Source: Longispora albida DSM 44784 (GTDB lineage: Bacteria; Actinomycetota; Actinomycetes; Mycobacteriales; Micromonosporaceae). Taken from it: DNA of 64,000 bases. Shown piece after piece: positions 50,466 through 58,960 of this stretch (within the stretch, counting starts at the first letter, position 1; each line of letters starts with the position of its first letter). Made by a program: the position numbers and the translations under genes. The stretch lies in assembly GCF_000379825.1 (NCBI RefSeq), contig NZ_KB903834.1, forward strand, positions 417,976 to 481,975, given 5' to 3'. The notes below the pieces were generated by a model that ran no database searches, had not been told where the DNA came from, and saw only the letters and a program-made list of their open reading frames with translations.

Positions 50466-51956
50466 ATGAAACTCCAACCCCTCATCGCCTGTACCCTGCT
50501 GGCCGTCCTCGCGGCCCCAGCACAGCCGGCCGCCGCGTCGGCCACCCTCGGCCCCGCGACCGTCACCGGCCAGGGCACGTACAACGGCTCCGTGTCCCTG
50601 CCGGCGAACCAGCGCCCGGACCTCCAGTACGAGCTGACCGACCCCACCCGGGGCAACAACAAGGTGCTCGACTGCCGCACCGGCACCGGCTCCCCGATCG
50701 TCAGCCCCGACCCGGTCTTCGGCGGCGGCTTCGAGAGCATCGCCGTCGACGCGATGTACGCCCTGACCAAGACCTGGGACTACTTCAAGAACACGCACGG
50801 CCGCGCCGGGATGGCCGCCGACGGCAAGGGCGTGACGATCTGCCTGCGCAACGGCACGGCGGGCAACGCGACCTGGGACGGCACGAAGCTGCTCGTCACC
50901 ATCGGCTCGGACGGCAAGGCGCTGACCTCGCTCGACATCATCGGCCACGAGCTGGCTCACGGGTACACCGAGCACATGGTCGCGGGCGGCCTGACCTACT
51001 CGGGAGAGTCCGGCGGGCTGAACGAGGCGACCAGCGACATCTTCGGCACGATGGTCGAGTACAGCGCGAACAGTCCCGGTGACCAGCCGGACTACCTGAT
51101 CGGCGAGAAGGTCGACATCTTCGGCAACGGCACGCCGCTGCGGTACATGTACAACCCGCCGCTGGACGGGTCCTCGCACGGCTGCTGGTCGACCAGCACG
51201 CAGAGCGTCGACGTGCACTACTCCTCCGGCGTCGGCAACCACTTCTTCTACAACCTCGCCGAGGGCAACGGCTCGCTCTCCCCCGCGTGCGCCGGCGCGC
51301 CCCCGGTGACCGGAATCGGGCGGGCCAAGGCCGAGAGGATCTGGTACCGGGCGCTCGACTTCTACTTCACCTCCAACACGAGGTACGTGAGCACGGGCAG
51401 CAACGCGCGGAACGCGACGCTGAACGCCGCCGCGGACCTGTACGGCCGCTGCTCCACCGAGTACCGGGCGGTCCAGGCGGCGTGGACGTCGGTGAAGGTG
51501 GCCGGCAACGACGCCTCCTGCGACAACCTGATCGGCAACGGCACCTTCGAGGCCGGCGCGACGGCGTGGACCGGTACCGCAGGCGTCGTCACGAACTCCG
51601 CCAGCCGCCCGGCGCTCTCGGGTACCTGGAAGGCCTGGCTGGGCGGCGACGGCGTGACCGGTACCGAGACGCTCACCCAGAGCGTGACCTTCCCTGGCAC
51701 TCCGGCGACGCTCACGTTCTGGCTGCGGATCGACACGGCGGAGAAGACGACCACCGTCGCCTACGACCGGCTGACCGTCTACGCGGGCACCACCCAGCTC
51801 GGCACGTTCAGCAACCTGAACGCCGGGGCCGCGTTCCAGAAGGTCACCTACCCGGTCACGGCCGGGGCTGGCCCGCTGGCCGTCAGGTTCGTGTCCACGG
51901 AGGACGTCTCGCTCCAGACCAGCTTCGTCATCGACGATGTCACGCTGACCGTATAG
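50466..51956 (+). CDS. Secreted M4 (thermolysin-family) metalloprotease
   Basis: Extracellular zinc endopeptidase of 496 residues. Signal peptide about 1-25. The thermolysin fold begins soon after (about 35), with HELAH as the first zinc motif, the third ligand in NEATSD, and the active-site DVHYSSGVGNH region. The C-terminal 140 residues (about 355-496) form a jelly-roll carbohydrate- or surface-binding type domain. The FTP/PepSY propeptide that precedes nearly all M4 enzymes is missing. An in-frame ATG ten codons upstream is less likely as the start given the -10 box position. Confidence 0.9.
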   Translation: MKLQPLIACTLLAVLAAPAQPAAASATLGPATVTGQGTYNGSVSLPANQRPDLQYELTDPTRGNNKVLDCRTGTGSPIVSPDPVFGGGFESIAVDAMYALTKTWDYFKNTHGRAGMAADGKGVTICLRNGTAGNATWDGTKLLVTIGSDGKALTSLDIIGHELAHGYTEHMVAGGLTYSGESGGLNEATSDIFGTMVEYSANSPGDQPDYLIGEKVDIFGNGTPLRYMYNPPLDGSSHGCWSTSTQSVDVHYSSGVGNHFFYNLAEGNGSLSPACAGAPPVTGIGRAKAERIWYRALDFYFTSNTRYVSTGSNARNATLNAAADLYGRCSTEYRAVQAAWTSVKVAGNDASCDNLIGNGTFEAGATAWTGTAGVVTNSASRPALSGTWKAWLGGDGVTGTETLTQSVTFPGTPATLTFWLRIDTAEKTTTVAYDRLTVYAGTTQLGTFSNLNAGAAFQKVTYPVTAGAGPLAVRFVSTEDVSLQTSFVIDDVTLTV

Positions 51957-52021
51957 CTACGCACCGTGATTATGTGACGACTCGCTGTCCAGTGATCGCG
52001 ACACCGGACCGTGACCCCGGT

Positions 52022-52038
52022 GCGTCACCACGTGACGC
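52022..52038. promoter_or_regulatory. GCGTCAC-CAC-GTGACGC hairpin or operator
   Basis: Perfect 7-bp arms with a 3-bp gap, 65 bases past the protease stop in a 240-bp gene-free stretch. Another inverted repeat TAGAT-AACG-ATCTA lies at 52118-52131. Roles unknown; the first may help end transcription. Confidence 0.35.
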
Positions 52039-52197
52039 GTCCAGCATGGCCGGAGTGGCGCCGCAGCCAGGGTGAACACCACCGAGTATCCACAAGGGAC
52101 ACCCCCGCAATCCCTGCTAGATAACGATCTATGACTCGGTGTTCACACTGGACGTGAACGCCCTTGAGCAAGTCTTAAGGTTACCTTGGGTTGCTCT

Positions 52198-54219
52198 TCA
52201 TGCAGGACCGTCGATACTTCGTTGTACCACTGGGCCGGCAGGCGACGCAGACCCTGCCGGTTCGGTGGATTCAACGGACAGCCGCTTCAGATACTCGTTG
52301 TAGCGCATCCACTCGTCTTCCTCCCCGCTCGCCGCCGCACGGTCGGCCGCCCGGTCGAGGCGGCGCTGCTCGCGCTCGTCGGCCCGGATCCACTGGAGCA
52401 CCAGGATCACGAAGACGATCGCGCTCGGGATCTCGCCGAAGCTCCACGTGATACCGGCCCCGAGATGCTGGTCTGCGGCCGGATCGGTCAGCCACGGCGG
52501 GCGGACGATACTGAACCAGTCGTCGGCGACCAGGATCTTCGCCTGGAGCAGGATCACGCCGAAGAAGGCGTGGAAGATCATCCCTCCGAAGTGGATGATG
52601 ATCAGCACCGGGTGCGAGACGGGACGCCGGCCGGGGTCGACGCCGACGATCACCCAGAAGAACAGGTAGCCGGCGAGGATGAAGTGGGTCAGCATCGCCA
52701 GGTGGCCCAGGTGGCTGCGCATCAGCACGGCGAAGAGCGGGCTGAAGTAAAGCGCGTAGAGGCTGGCCACGAAGATGGCGAGCGCGACGACCGGATGCGT
52801 GAACAGCCGCAGTACCCGGCTGTGCAGGGCCAGGACCAGCCACTCCCGCGCGCCCCGGTCCCCCGGTGATGGCTTCAGCGCACGCAGGGCCAGCGTCATC
52901 GGCGCGCCGAGGACGAGCAGGATCGGCACCAGCATCGACAGGATCATGTGCTGCATCATGTGCGCGCTGAACAGCACGTACGCGTACTTGGCCAGGCCGA
53001 GGTTGGTGATCGCGCCGAGGATCAGCCAGCCGAGCACCCAGCTGACCGTCCGGTGCCAGGGCCAGGCGACACCCGAGCGGCGCAGCCGCCAGACTCCCGC
53101 GGCGTAGTAGCCGATGGCGCAGGCCACCAGGGCCAGGAAGAACAGGTCCGGCAGGAAGCCGCCGAAGAGCGCGCGCAGGTCCGGCTCCGGCGGCATCGGG
53201 AAGCCGAGCAGGTCGGTGACCCGGTCGGGGTCCGAGGGGTTGACCGGCACCGGGGTCGGCGTCCGGCCCAGGCCGACGGCGAGGGCGAAGACGGCGGCTA
53301 AGACGAAGATCTCACCGGCCGCCAGCCGCCGGAACAAGCCGGGTTCACCATCGAGGCGGCGCAGCGTCACCCGGCGGTGTACCACGCCGAACGCGCCGAG
53401 CACGACCAGCCCGGCCGTCTTCAGCAGCACGAGCCGCCCGTAGTTCGTGCCCCACAGCGCGTCCCAGGTGCCGAGCCGCACGGCCGCGTTCGTGACACCC
53501 GACAACAGCACCAGAACAAAAGCCCCAAAAGCCATTTGGCTGTACCGGCGAGCCGCCACCCCGAGCACCGCACTGCGCTTGATGACCATCAGCGCGGCGA
53601 GCCCGCCGAGCCACAGCACCGCGCCGGCCACGTGCAGGGCCATGCTGGTCACCGCGACCTGGTGGTTACCGGCACCGGCCGCGTGACCGGTGAACGCCGG
53701 CGGGAGTGCCGTCATGACCGCACCGACGGCGAGCAGCGCGGCACCCGTACGGGAGAGGACGAAGCGGCACGCGATGGCGAGCAGGCCGGCCCCGAGGATC
53801 TGGAGCCCGTAGGCCTTGCCCAGGTCCACGCTGGTGACGAAGTTCCACACCATCGGGAAGCTGAGCTGCGACACCGGCTGCGCCAGGAAGTCGGCCAGCG
53901 TGAAGACGGCGAGGGCCAGGGCTGCCGCCGTCCAGCCGAGCGCCGTCCAGCCCGCGAGCCGGACGAGCTGGTACCCCTCCGGCCCGACCGTCCGGTCCTT
54001 GCCCGGGGTCAGGAAGGCCGCACCGACCGCGAAGCCGGCTGTCAGCGCGCCCAGGACGTCGAGCAGTACCCGGCTGACCGGCAGGCCGTAGGTAACCAGG
54101 TCACCAGCCGAGGGCAGGCCGGCCGGTGACCGGCCGGTGACCGCGCCGCTCGTCCGGAGTACCAGGAAAAGGACCAGGAGCCCGACGGCGCCGGCGGCGA
54201 CGGTGTTCCGCAATCTCAC
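52198..54219 (-). CDS. CopD-CtaG fusion membrane protein
   Basis: A 673-residue polytopic protein. The first half (about 1-320) is a CopD-type copper transport domain with a TGHAAGAGNHQ loop and LHVAGAVLWLGGL. The second half (about 370-640) is a caa3-type CtaG assembly domain with FSAHMMQHMILSMLVPILL, THFILAGYLFFW and IHFGGMIFHAFFG. Both halves bind or move copper, probably for delivery to cytochrome oxidase. GTG start overlaps the copC stop (GTGA). A TTA codon occurs at 53299-53301. Confidence 0.9.
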   Translation of the reverse strand: MRLRNTVAAGAVGLLVLFLVLRTSGAVTGRSPAGLPSAGDLVTYGLPVSRVLLDVLGALTAGFAVGAAFLTPGKDRTVGPEGYQLVRLAGWTALGWTAAALALAVFTLADFLAQPVSQLSFPMVWNFVTSVDLGKAYGLQILGAGLLAIACRFVLSRTGAALLAVGAVMTALPPAFTGHAAGAGNHQVAVTSMALHVAGAVLWLGGLAALMVIKRSAVLGVAARRYSQMAFGAFVLVLLSGVTNAAVRLGTWDALWGTNYGRLVLLKTAGLVVLGAFGVVHRRVTLRRLDGEPGLFRRLAAGEIFVLAAVFALAVGLGRTPTPVPVNPSDPDRVTDLLGFPMPPEPDLRALFGGFLPDLFFLALVACAIGYYAAGVWRLRRSGVAWPWHRTVSWVLGWLILGAITNLGLAKYAYVLFSAHMMQHMILSMLVPILLVLGAPMTLALRALKPSPGDRGAREWLVLALHSRVLRLFTHPVVALAIFVASLYALYFSPLFAVLMRSHLGHLAMLTHFILAGYLFFWVIVGVDPGRRPVSHPVLIIIHFGGMIFHAFFGVILLQAKILVADDWFSIVRPPWLTDPAADQHLGAGITWSFGEIPSAIVFVILVLQWIRADEREQRRLDRAADRAAASGEEDEWMRYNEYLKRLSVESTEPAGSASPAGPVVQRSIDGPA

Positions 54220-54764
54220 GCAGCTACTTTGCTCCTGCCGCGCAGGAGCACGAAGACCAGGGCACCGATCGCGAGAAGTGCGCCACCCCCGGCGGCCCAC
54301 CACAGCCAGCCGGAAGCGGCGTAGCTGTCCTCCTTCTCCTTCTTCACCGGCTTGACCGGGCCGTCGCTGGGCTCAGGGTCACCGGGCACGGCAGCGGGCG
54401 CGGCCAAGACATCCGCGGTGAAGGTGAACGTGCCACTGATCGGGTGCCCGTCGGCGGACACCACCCGCCAGGCGACGTCGTACTTGCCGGCCTTCAGCGG
54501 CTTCACCGGCTGGCTGACCTCGGTGTCGGTGACGGTCAGCTTGCCGGTGCTGTAGGAGACGCCGCCCGGGCCATTGACGGCGACCGTGCTGAACCGGCCG
54601 TCGACCGGCTCGTTGAACCGCAGCTTCACGTCGGAGATCGGCGTGGTGATCGTCGCCCCGTCCGTGGGATTCGTGCTGTTCAGGCTGCTGTGCGCGGCGG
54701 CGGGGGCCGCGAAGGCCAGCACCCCAGCCGCGGCGAGAGCGGAGACGACCAGCGCACGCTTCAT
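54216..54764 (-). CDS. copC: CopC copper-binding protein
   Basis: Exported 182-residue protein. Signal peptide ends at AAAHSSLNSTNP, so the mature chain begins with His, the copper ligand found at the N-terminus of CopC. The CopC beta-barrel covers about 28-125 with the DGHPISGTFTF motif; a linker and C-terminal membrane helix follow. Upstream in-frame reading exists, but the ATG with GAGAGG before it gives a correct signal peptide. Translationally coupled to the CopD-CtaG fusion. Confidence 0.93.
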   Translation of the reverse strand: MKRALVVSALAAAGVLAFAAPAAAHSSLNSTNPTDGATITTPISDVKLRFNEPVDGRFSTVAVNGPGGVSYSTGKLTVTDTEVSQPVKPLKAGKYDVAWRVVSADGHPISGTFTFTADVLAAPAAVPGDPEPSDGPVKPVKKEKEDSYAASGWLWWAAGGGALLAIGALVFVLLRGRSKVAA

Positions 54765-54838
54765 GATCACGTAACCTCTCGTATGAATGGCCGGGAGTAA
54801 TACTCGCCTATCCCTGCCAGCCAACTCCAGCCTGGGTT

Positions 54839-54970
54839 GTGCCGACCCGGTGTGGACGACGATGCGCGCGTTGCAGAGAACCCGGCATACAACACCGGTA
54901 TGCCGGGTTCTCTGCGCCTTCGCCTCGCCGCCCACACCGGGCCACCTCGCACCAGATCAAGATCAAAAAG
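54839..54970 (+). repeat. Non-coding hairpin element, full copy C
   Basis: Starts GTGCCGACCCGG and ends GGGCCACCTCGCACC, AGATCAAGATCAAAAAG. Outer arms 54846-54855 and 54932-54941 pair perfectly (10 bp); inner arms 54873-54890 and 54898-54915 pair perfectly (18 bp) around a 7-nt loop. It lies between the divergent copC and lipoprotein genes. Confidence 0.8.
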
Positions 54971-55058
54971 CCTGTCGGGGTAACCCGGGGGCACTCAGGG
55001 TAGATCTCCGGGTGAGTCCCGATACCCCGGGCCGGGCCGGGCGGGCAGGCTGGTGCCC

Positions 55059-55754
55059 ATGACGAAGCGGAGCATCCTCGTGGCCACGGCGACCGGCCTC
55101 CTCGCGGCGGGCCTGCTCTCCGGCTGCGACCTCGCGGACTGGGACAGCAACCGGATCGAGACGGCGTACGAGATCACCGACAAGGTCACCAAGCTCGACT
55201 TCACCGGCGACGCCGGCAAGGTCGTGATCAGCACCGGCGACGGGCCGATCAAGGTCAAGGAGACCATCAAGTACGGCTCGAAGAAGCCGACAGCCAGCCA
55301 CAAGGTCGAGGACGGCATCCTCAAGCTCGTCGACCACGGGTGCAGCGGGCTCGGCCTCAACTGCTCGATCGACTACGAGATCCGGATCCCGGCCACCCTG
55401 GCCGTGACCCTGAAGACGGACGCCGGCGAGATCCAGGCCAGCGGGCTCAGCGGTGACCTCGACATGTCCACCGACGCCGGCCAGATCGAGCTGACCAGCC
55501 TGACCAGCAAGAAGGTCAAGCTGCGCAGCCAGGCTGGCGAGGTGGAGGCCTTCTTCGCCGCCGTGCCGGACTCGGTGGACGCCGAGACCAAGGCCGGCCG
55601 GGTCGCCATCAAACTCCCGGGCACCGTCAAGTACTCGGTGGACGCCAGCACCGACGCCGGCCGCCGCGAGGTGACCGTCGGCGTCGACTCCTCCTCCCCG
55701 CACAAGATCCGCGCCGTCACCAACGCCGGCGAGGTCGAGGTCCGCACAACCTGA
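55059..55754 (+). CDS. DUF4097-like beta-strand repeat lipoprotein
   Basis: A 231-residue exported lipoprotein with lipobox LLSGC (cysteine at about 22). The mature protein is built of short repeating beta strands with recurrent TDAGEI / TDAGQI / SQAGEV / TKAGRV / TNAGEV units, the pattern of DUF4097-type right-handed beta structures. No catalytic motif. Function unknown, likely a surface scaffold or sensor. A GTG two codons earlier is an alternative start. Confidence 0.82.
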   Translation: MTKRSILVATATGLLAAGLLSGCDLADWDSNRIETAYEITDKVTKLDFTGDAGKVVISTGDGPIKVKETIKYGSKKPTASHKVEDGILKLVDHGCSGLGLNCSIDYEIRIPATLAVTLKTDAGEIQASGLSGDLDMSTDAGQIELTSLTSKKVKLRSQAGEVEAFFAAVPDSVDAETKAGRVAIKLPGTVKYSVDASTDAGRREVTVGVDSSSPHKIRAVTNAGEVEVRTT

Positions 55755-55764
55755 CACCAAGCGT

Positions 55765-55801
55765 GAACCGGCCCGCCGTACTCGGTACGGCGGGCCGGTT
55801 C
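55765..55801. terminator. 17-bp perfect hairpin between convergent genes
   Basis: Arms 55765-55781 and 55785-55801 pair without mismatch around a TCG loop. No T-run on either side. It separates the lipoprotein gene from the convergent NTF2-like gene. Confidence 0.8.
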
Positions 55802-55815
55802 GTGTGCGCACGGGG

Positions 55816-56157
55816 TCAGCCCTTGACGTAGCCCATCGCCTCGACGATCAGGCCGTCGCGTACCCGCATCAGGTTGACGCCACGGAAGGACTCCGCCAGG
55901 CCGGGGCCCCAGCGCAGCCGCCAGCGGATGACCGCACGGTCACCGGCGGCCCAGACCTCCTCGGGTTCGAACTCGGTGTCGGCGGCGCCCGCGATGCCCG
56001 ACCACAGGGCCAGGCAGGCCGCGCGCCCGGCGTGCCGGGTGCCGTCGGTGTTCTCGATGACGCAGTCCTCGGCCACGAGGCCCGCCAGGATCGCGGGGTC
56101 GTGGCGCAGGAACGCCTCGTTGAATCGGTGCATGATGTCGATCGCCGCGTCGGGCAT
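55816..56157 (-). CDS. SnoaL/NTF2-like protein
   Basis: A 113-residue single-domain protein of the NTF2 superfamily: MHRFNEAFLRHDPAILAGL, then CVIENTDGTRHAGR and RVRDGLIVEAMGYV. Family members are small isomerases, hydrolases or ligand binders. AAGGAG seven bases before ATG fixes the start. Divergent from a LysR gene that probably controls it. Confidence 0.87.
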   Translation of the reverse strand: MPDAAIDIMHRFNEAFLRHDPAILAGLVAEDCVIENTDGTRHAGRAACLALWSGIAGAADTEFEPEEVWAAGDRAVIRWRLRWGPGLAESFRGVNLMRVRDGLIVEAMGYVKG

Positions 56158-56263
56158 GCCGTACTCCTTCAGTGTTGCCGCAACCGATGAGCAGCGCGGT
56201 GAGGGCGGCAAGAATCGTGCCTCGAAGGGCACTGCCAGCGGAAACAAAGAATCCTGAGTGCTG

Positions 56264-56282
56264 CCACAGCCCCCGCTTGTGG
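56264..56282. promoter_or_regulatory. CCACA-N9-TGTGG inverted repeat
   Basis: Perfect 5-bp arms 37 bp before the LysR start, in the space shared with the divergent NTF2-like gene. The geometry suits a LysR-type site but the arms are short. Confidence 0.35.
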
Positions 56283-56318
56283 CCGGGCCCCGCCACACCG
56301 GCCTTGTACGGTGACTCC

Positions 56319-57221
56319 ATGGTCGACATTGACGTGAGGCACCTGGAGTCCTTCGTCGCGGTCGCGCAGGAGCAGAACATCACGCGCGCCGCGGCCCGGC
56401 TGCACCTGACACAACAGGCGGTGTCCGGGCACATCCAGCAGCTCGAACGGGCCCTGCGGGTCTGCCTGCTCGTCCGCACGTCACGGGGTGTGCTGCTCAC
56501 GCCGGCCGGCGACGAGCTGGCCGCCGGGGGCAAGACGGTGCTCACCGACCTGGCCGGGCTGTCCGGCCGGGTACGCCACGCCGCCCGCCAGCAGTCCGGC
56601 ACGCTCACCCTGGCCTGCTGCCCGTACTCCACCTCGCTGTTCGCCGCCGAGGTCGCCGACGCGATGGAGGCTGCCGTACCGGGGTTGACGGTCGAGCTGT
56701 CCAGTGTCCGTACCCAGCGCGACGAGCTGGACCTGCTCAACGCCGGTACCGCCGACGTGGCCTTCATGTGGCTGCCGGTGAGCGAGGCCGGGCTGCACCA
56801 CGCGGTGATCCGCACGGACGACCGGGTCGTCGCCCTGCCAGCTCAGCACCCGCTCGCTGGCCGCGCCTCGGTGTCGCTCGCCGACCTGGCCGGCGAGCCG
56901 GTCATCCGGCCCGACATCTTCGTGTCCCCCGAGGCCGAGCGGCACTGGACGGCGGACCCGCGCCCCGGCGGCGAACCGGCGACGCCCGGCCCAGCCGTGG
57001 CGCAGATCGAGGAGTGCCTGTTCCTCGTCGCGCGCGGCAAGGGCGTGTGGCTGGCGCCCGAGCCGATCGCCCGGTGGGCACCGGCTCCGGGGGTCGCCTG
57101 GGTACCGGTCACCGGCGCCGAGCCCTTCGAGCTGGCCGTCGTCTGGACCGGCCGCGCCCAGGAACCGCTGGTGGCCCGCCTGATCGCCGAACTCCGGCTG
57201 ATCATCGCGGGGCAGTCCTAG
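56319..57221 (+). CDS. LysR-family transcriptional regulator
   Basis: A 300-residue regulator. Winged helix at about 3-62 (FVAVAQEQNITRAAARLHLT, then VSGHIQQLERAL and LLTPAG), effector domain about 90-295. Shares its upstream region with the NTF2-like gene, the usual arrangement for a LysR activator and its target. Ends tail-to-tail with the next gene at a shared CTAG. Confidence 0.92.
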   Translation: MVDIDVRHLESFVAVAQEQNITRAAARLHLTQQAVSGHIQQLERALRVCLLVRTSRGVLLTPAGDELAAGGKTVLTDLAGLSGRVRHAARQQSGTLTLACCPYSTSLFAAEVADAMEAAVPGLTVELSSVRTQRDELDLLNAGTADVAFMWLPVSEAGLHHAVIRTDDRVVALPAQHPLAGRASVSLADLAGEPVIRPDIFVSPEAERHWTADPRPGGEPATPGPAVAQIEECLFLVARGKGVWLAPEPIARWAPAPGVAWVPVTGAEPFELAVVWTGRAQEPLVARLIAELRLIIAGQS

Positions 57222-57928
57222 CTGCTGCGCGGCTTCGTGTAACCCGTCCGGCGGGTGATGCCGAACTCGACGGCCACGTCGGCGACCTCGCGGATCAGGG
57301 TCTTGGCGATCGGGTACCTGCTCATCTTGATCAGGCGGGCCGCCACCGGCACGCACCGGTCGACGAGCTTGTGGCTCTGCGTCCGGCCCTCCGAGCGGTC
57401 GTGCACCCAGAAGAGGCACAGGCCCATGTTCCCCAGCCAGGCCAGCTCCGGGAGGACCTCCAGGAGCTGCGGGTCCATCTTCGTCGCCGCGCCGTGTACC
57501 GCGTCGGCGTGGATCCGGATGCTCGCCTCCCGTGACGCCTCCGAGTCCTCGGAGAACGGGCTCAGCGGGCTGGCCGGATCGGCGGCGTTGATGAAGAACT
57601 GCGCGGCGAACTGGTGGTAGGGCTCCGCGACGTCCAGCCAGGCGTGCAGGACGCCACCGAGCCGCCGGGCCAGGTCCGTCTCGTTCGCGAGGACCTGGCG
57701 GGCGGCTTCGGCGTGCTCCTGCTGGAGCCGGTCGTAGAAGCCCTGGATGAGCTGTTCCTTGGACGAGAAGTAGTAGTACGCGTTGCCAACGGACACGCCG
57801 GCCGCTTCCGCGATCGCCCGCATCGTCGTCTTGCCGTACCCACGCTCCTGGAACAGCCGCATCGCCGTCTCCAGGATCAGTGCCCGGGTCGCCGCGCCCT
57901 TACTCTCCACCGCACCGGTCGTCGTCAC
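57218..57928 (-). CDS. TetR-family transcriptional regulator
   Basis: A 236-residue repressor. The N-terminal motif RALILETAMRLFQERGYGKT, then GVSVGNAYYYFSSKEQLI, is a standard TetR helix-turn-helix. It is the last gene of a minus-strand group with the DCC protein (29-bp overlap) and a membrane protein. Two TTGAAC-N2-GTTCAA operators precede the group, so autoregulation is likely. Confidence 0.92.
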   Translation of the reverse strand: MTTTGAVESKGAATRALILETAMRLFQERGYGKTTMRAIAEAAGVSVGNAYYYFSSKEQLIQGFYDRLQQEHAEAARQVLANETDLARRLGGVLHAWLDVAEPYHQFAAQFFINAADPASPLSPFSEDSEASREASIRIHADAVHGAATKMDPQLLEVLPELAWLGNMGLCLFWVHDRSEGRTQSHKLVDRCVPVAARLIKMSRYPIAKTLIREVADVAVEFGITRRTGYTKPRSS

Positions 57929-58421
57929 AGGCTCTACCGTATCCGTCCGGTTCCGGTCCCCTGCCCGGGCCGCGCGGCTGCGGCCTGGGCAGGTCCGGCA
58001 GGTTGAGATGCCGGGGCGGGGTGTTCACGACGAGCGCGGGTACCGGCGGCCGCTGGATGCCGGACCCCGGCCGGGGCGGGGCCGTCACGGCCCGGATCTT
58101 GCTGGCGGTCGCGACGGCGGCCCTGGCGAACGGGGCCATGCCGGGCTTGGCCAGCGTGATTGACTTGGCCCGGTACTCGCGGAGCGCCCACAGGATCGTC
58201 ACCCACGCTGCCGGCCCGGTGTAGACGGAGCCGTCGTCGGCGACCACGGTGACGTCGCGCAGGGTGGCGGCCGGATCGAGGTCCGGGTACCGGCGCTGGG
58301 CTTCCTCCGAGGCCGCCGCGAGGAACTCCAGCGGGACGAGCTGCGGCTGGACGGCCAGCCACGCCTTCACCTTCGAGCAGAAGGGGCAGTACGCGTCGTA
58401 GAGAACCGTGAGCTGGCGCAT
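57900..58421 (-). CDS. DCC-family (DUF393) thiol-disulfide-type protein
   Basis: A 173-residue protein starting with the DCC signature YDAYCPFCSK, a CxxC on a thioredoxin-like fold. The last 50 residues are Pro/Arg-rich and low in complexity and overlap the TetR gene; the folded part ends near residue 120. It is transcribed with a small membrane protein, and a role in membrane-linked redox or electron transfer is an inference. Confidence 0.82.
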   Translation of the reverse strand: MRQLTVLYDAYCPFCSKVKAWLAVQPQLVPLEFLAAASEEAQRRYPDLDPAATLRDVTVVADDGSVYTGPAAWVTILWALREYRAKSITLAKPGMAPFARAAVATASKIRAVTAPPRPGSGIQRPPVPALVVNTPPRHLNLPDLPRPQPRGPGRGPEPDGYGRACDDDRCGGE

Positions 58422-58426
58422 GTCAC

Positions 58427-58843
58427 TCAGCCCTGCGGCAGGACGCGGGTGACGAACTGGGGCGGGACCGGCGGGTTCTGCTGGCCTTCGAGCGCGCTGC
58501 GCCTGCGGAACTTGTTGAGGATGTACAGGTTCAGCATGTGCAGCGCGCCGAGGACCAGGAGCACGATGCCGATCTTCATCGCGACCAGCTCGAAGACGGC
58601 CCGCGATGACGACAGCGGCTCCTCCGTGGTCATGAACAGCGCGACGAAGCCGAGGTTGAGCAGGTAGAACCCGACGACGAGCAGGTGGTTGACCGCGGCG
58701 CTCAGCTCGGTGTTGCCGTGGAAGACATCGACGAGGAAGACCTTGCCCGCCTTGCTCAGCGTCCGGGCCACCCAGACGGTGAGCCCGATGCTGATCACGA
58801 GGTACGCGCTGTAGGCGACGATGCTGAGCTGGTCTGATGCCAT
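58427..58843 (-). CDS. Small four-helix membrane protein
   Basis: A 138-residue membrane protein with about three to four hydrophobic helices, no recognised domain. Start at ATG (MASDQLS) with AGGGAGAG six bases before it. First gene of the TetR-controlled group and five bases from the DCC gene, so the two likely act together. Confidence 0.78.
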   Translation of the reverse strand: MASDQLSIVAYSAYLVISIGLTVWVARTLSKAGKVFLVDVFHGNTELSAAVNHLLVVGFYLLNLGFVALFMTTEEPLSSSRAVFELVAMKIGIVLLVLGALHMLNLYILNKFRRRSALEGQQNPPVPPQFVTRVLPQG

Positions 58844-58869
58844 GACACTCTCCCTGGACAAGTGGCTAC

Positions 58870-58928
58870 TTGAACGTGTTCAATAGCCGTGCGAGCACAG
58901 CGTAGGTCCATCAGTTGAACACGTTCAA
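58870..58928. promoter_or_regulatory. Twin TetR operators TTGAAC-N2-GTTCAA
   Basis: Two perfect 14-bp inverted repeats, TTGAACGTGTTCAA (58870-58883) and TTGAACACGTTCAA (58915-58928), with centres 45 bp apart. They lie upstream of the membrane protein-DCC-TetR group and downstream of the hexosaminidase stop. Confidence 0.82.
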
Positions 58929-58960
58929 GTCCCCGTCCAGCGACGTGCGTCACACTCGGA

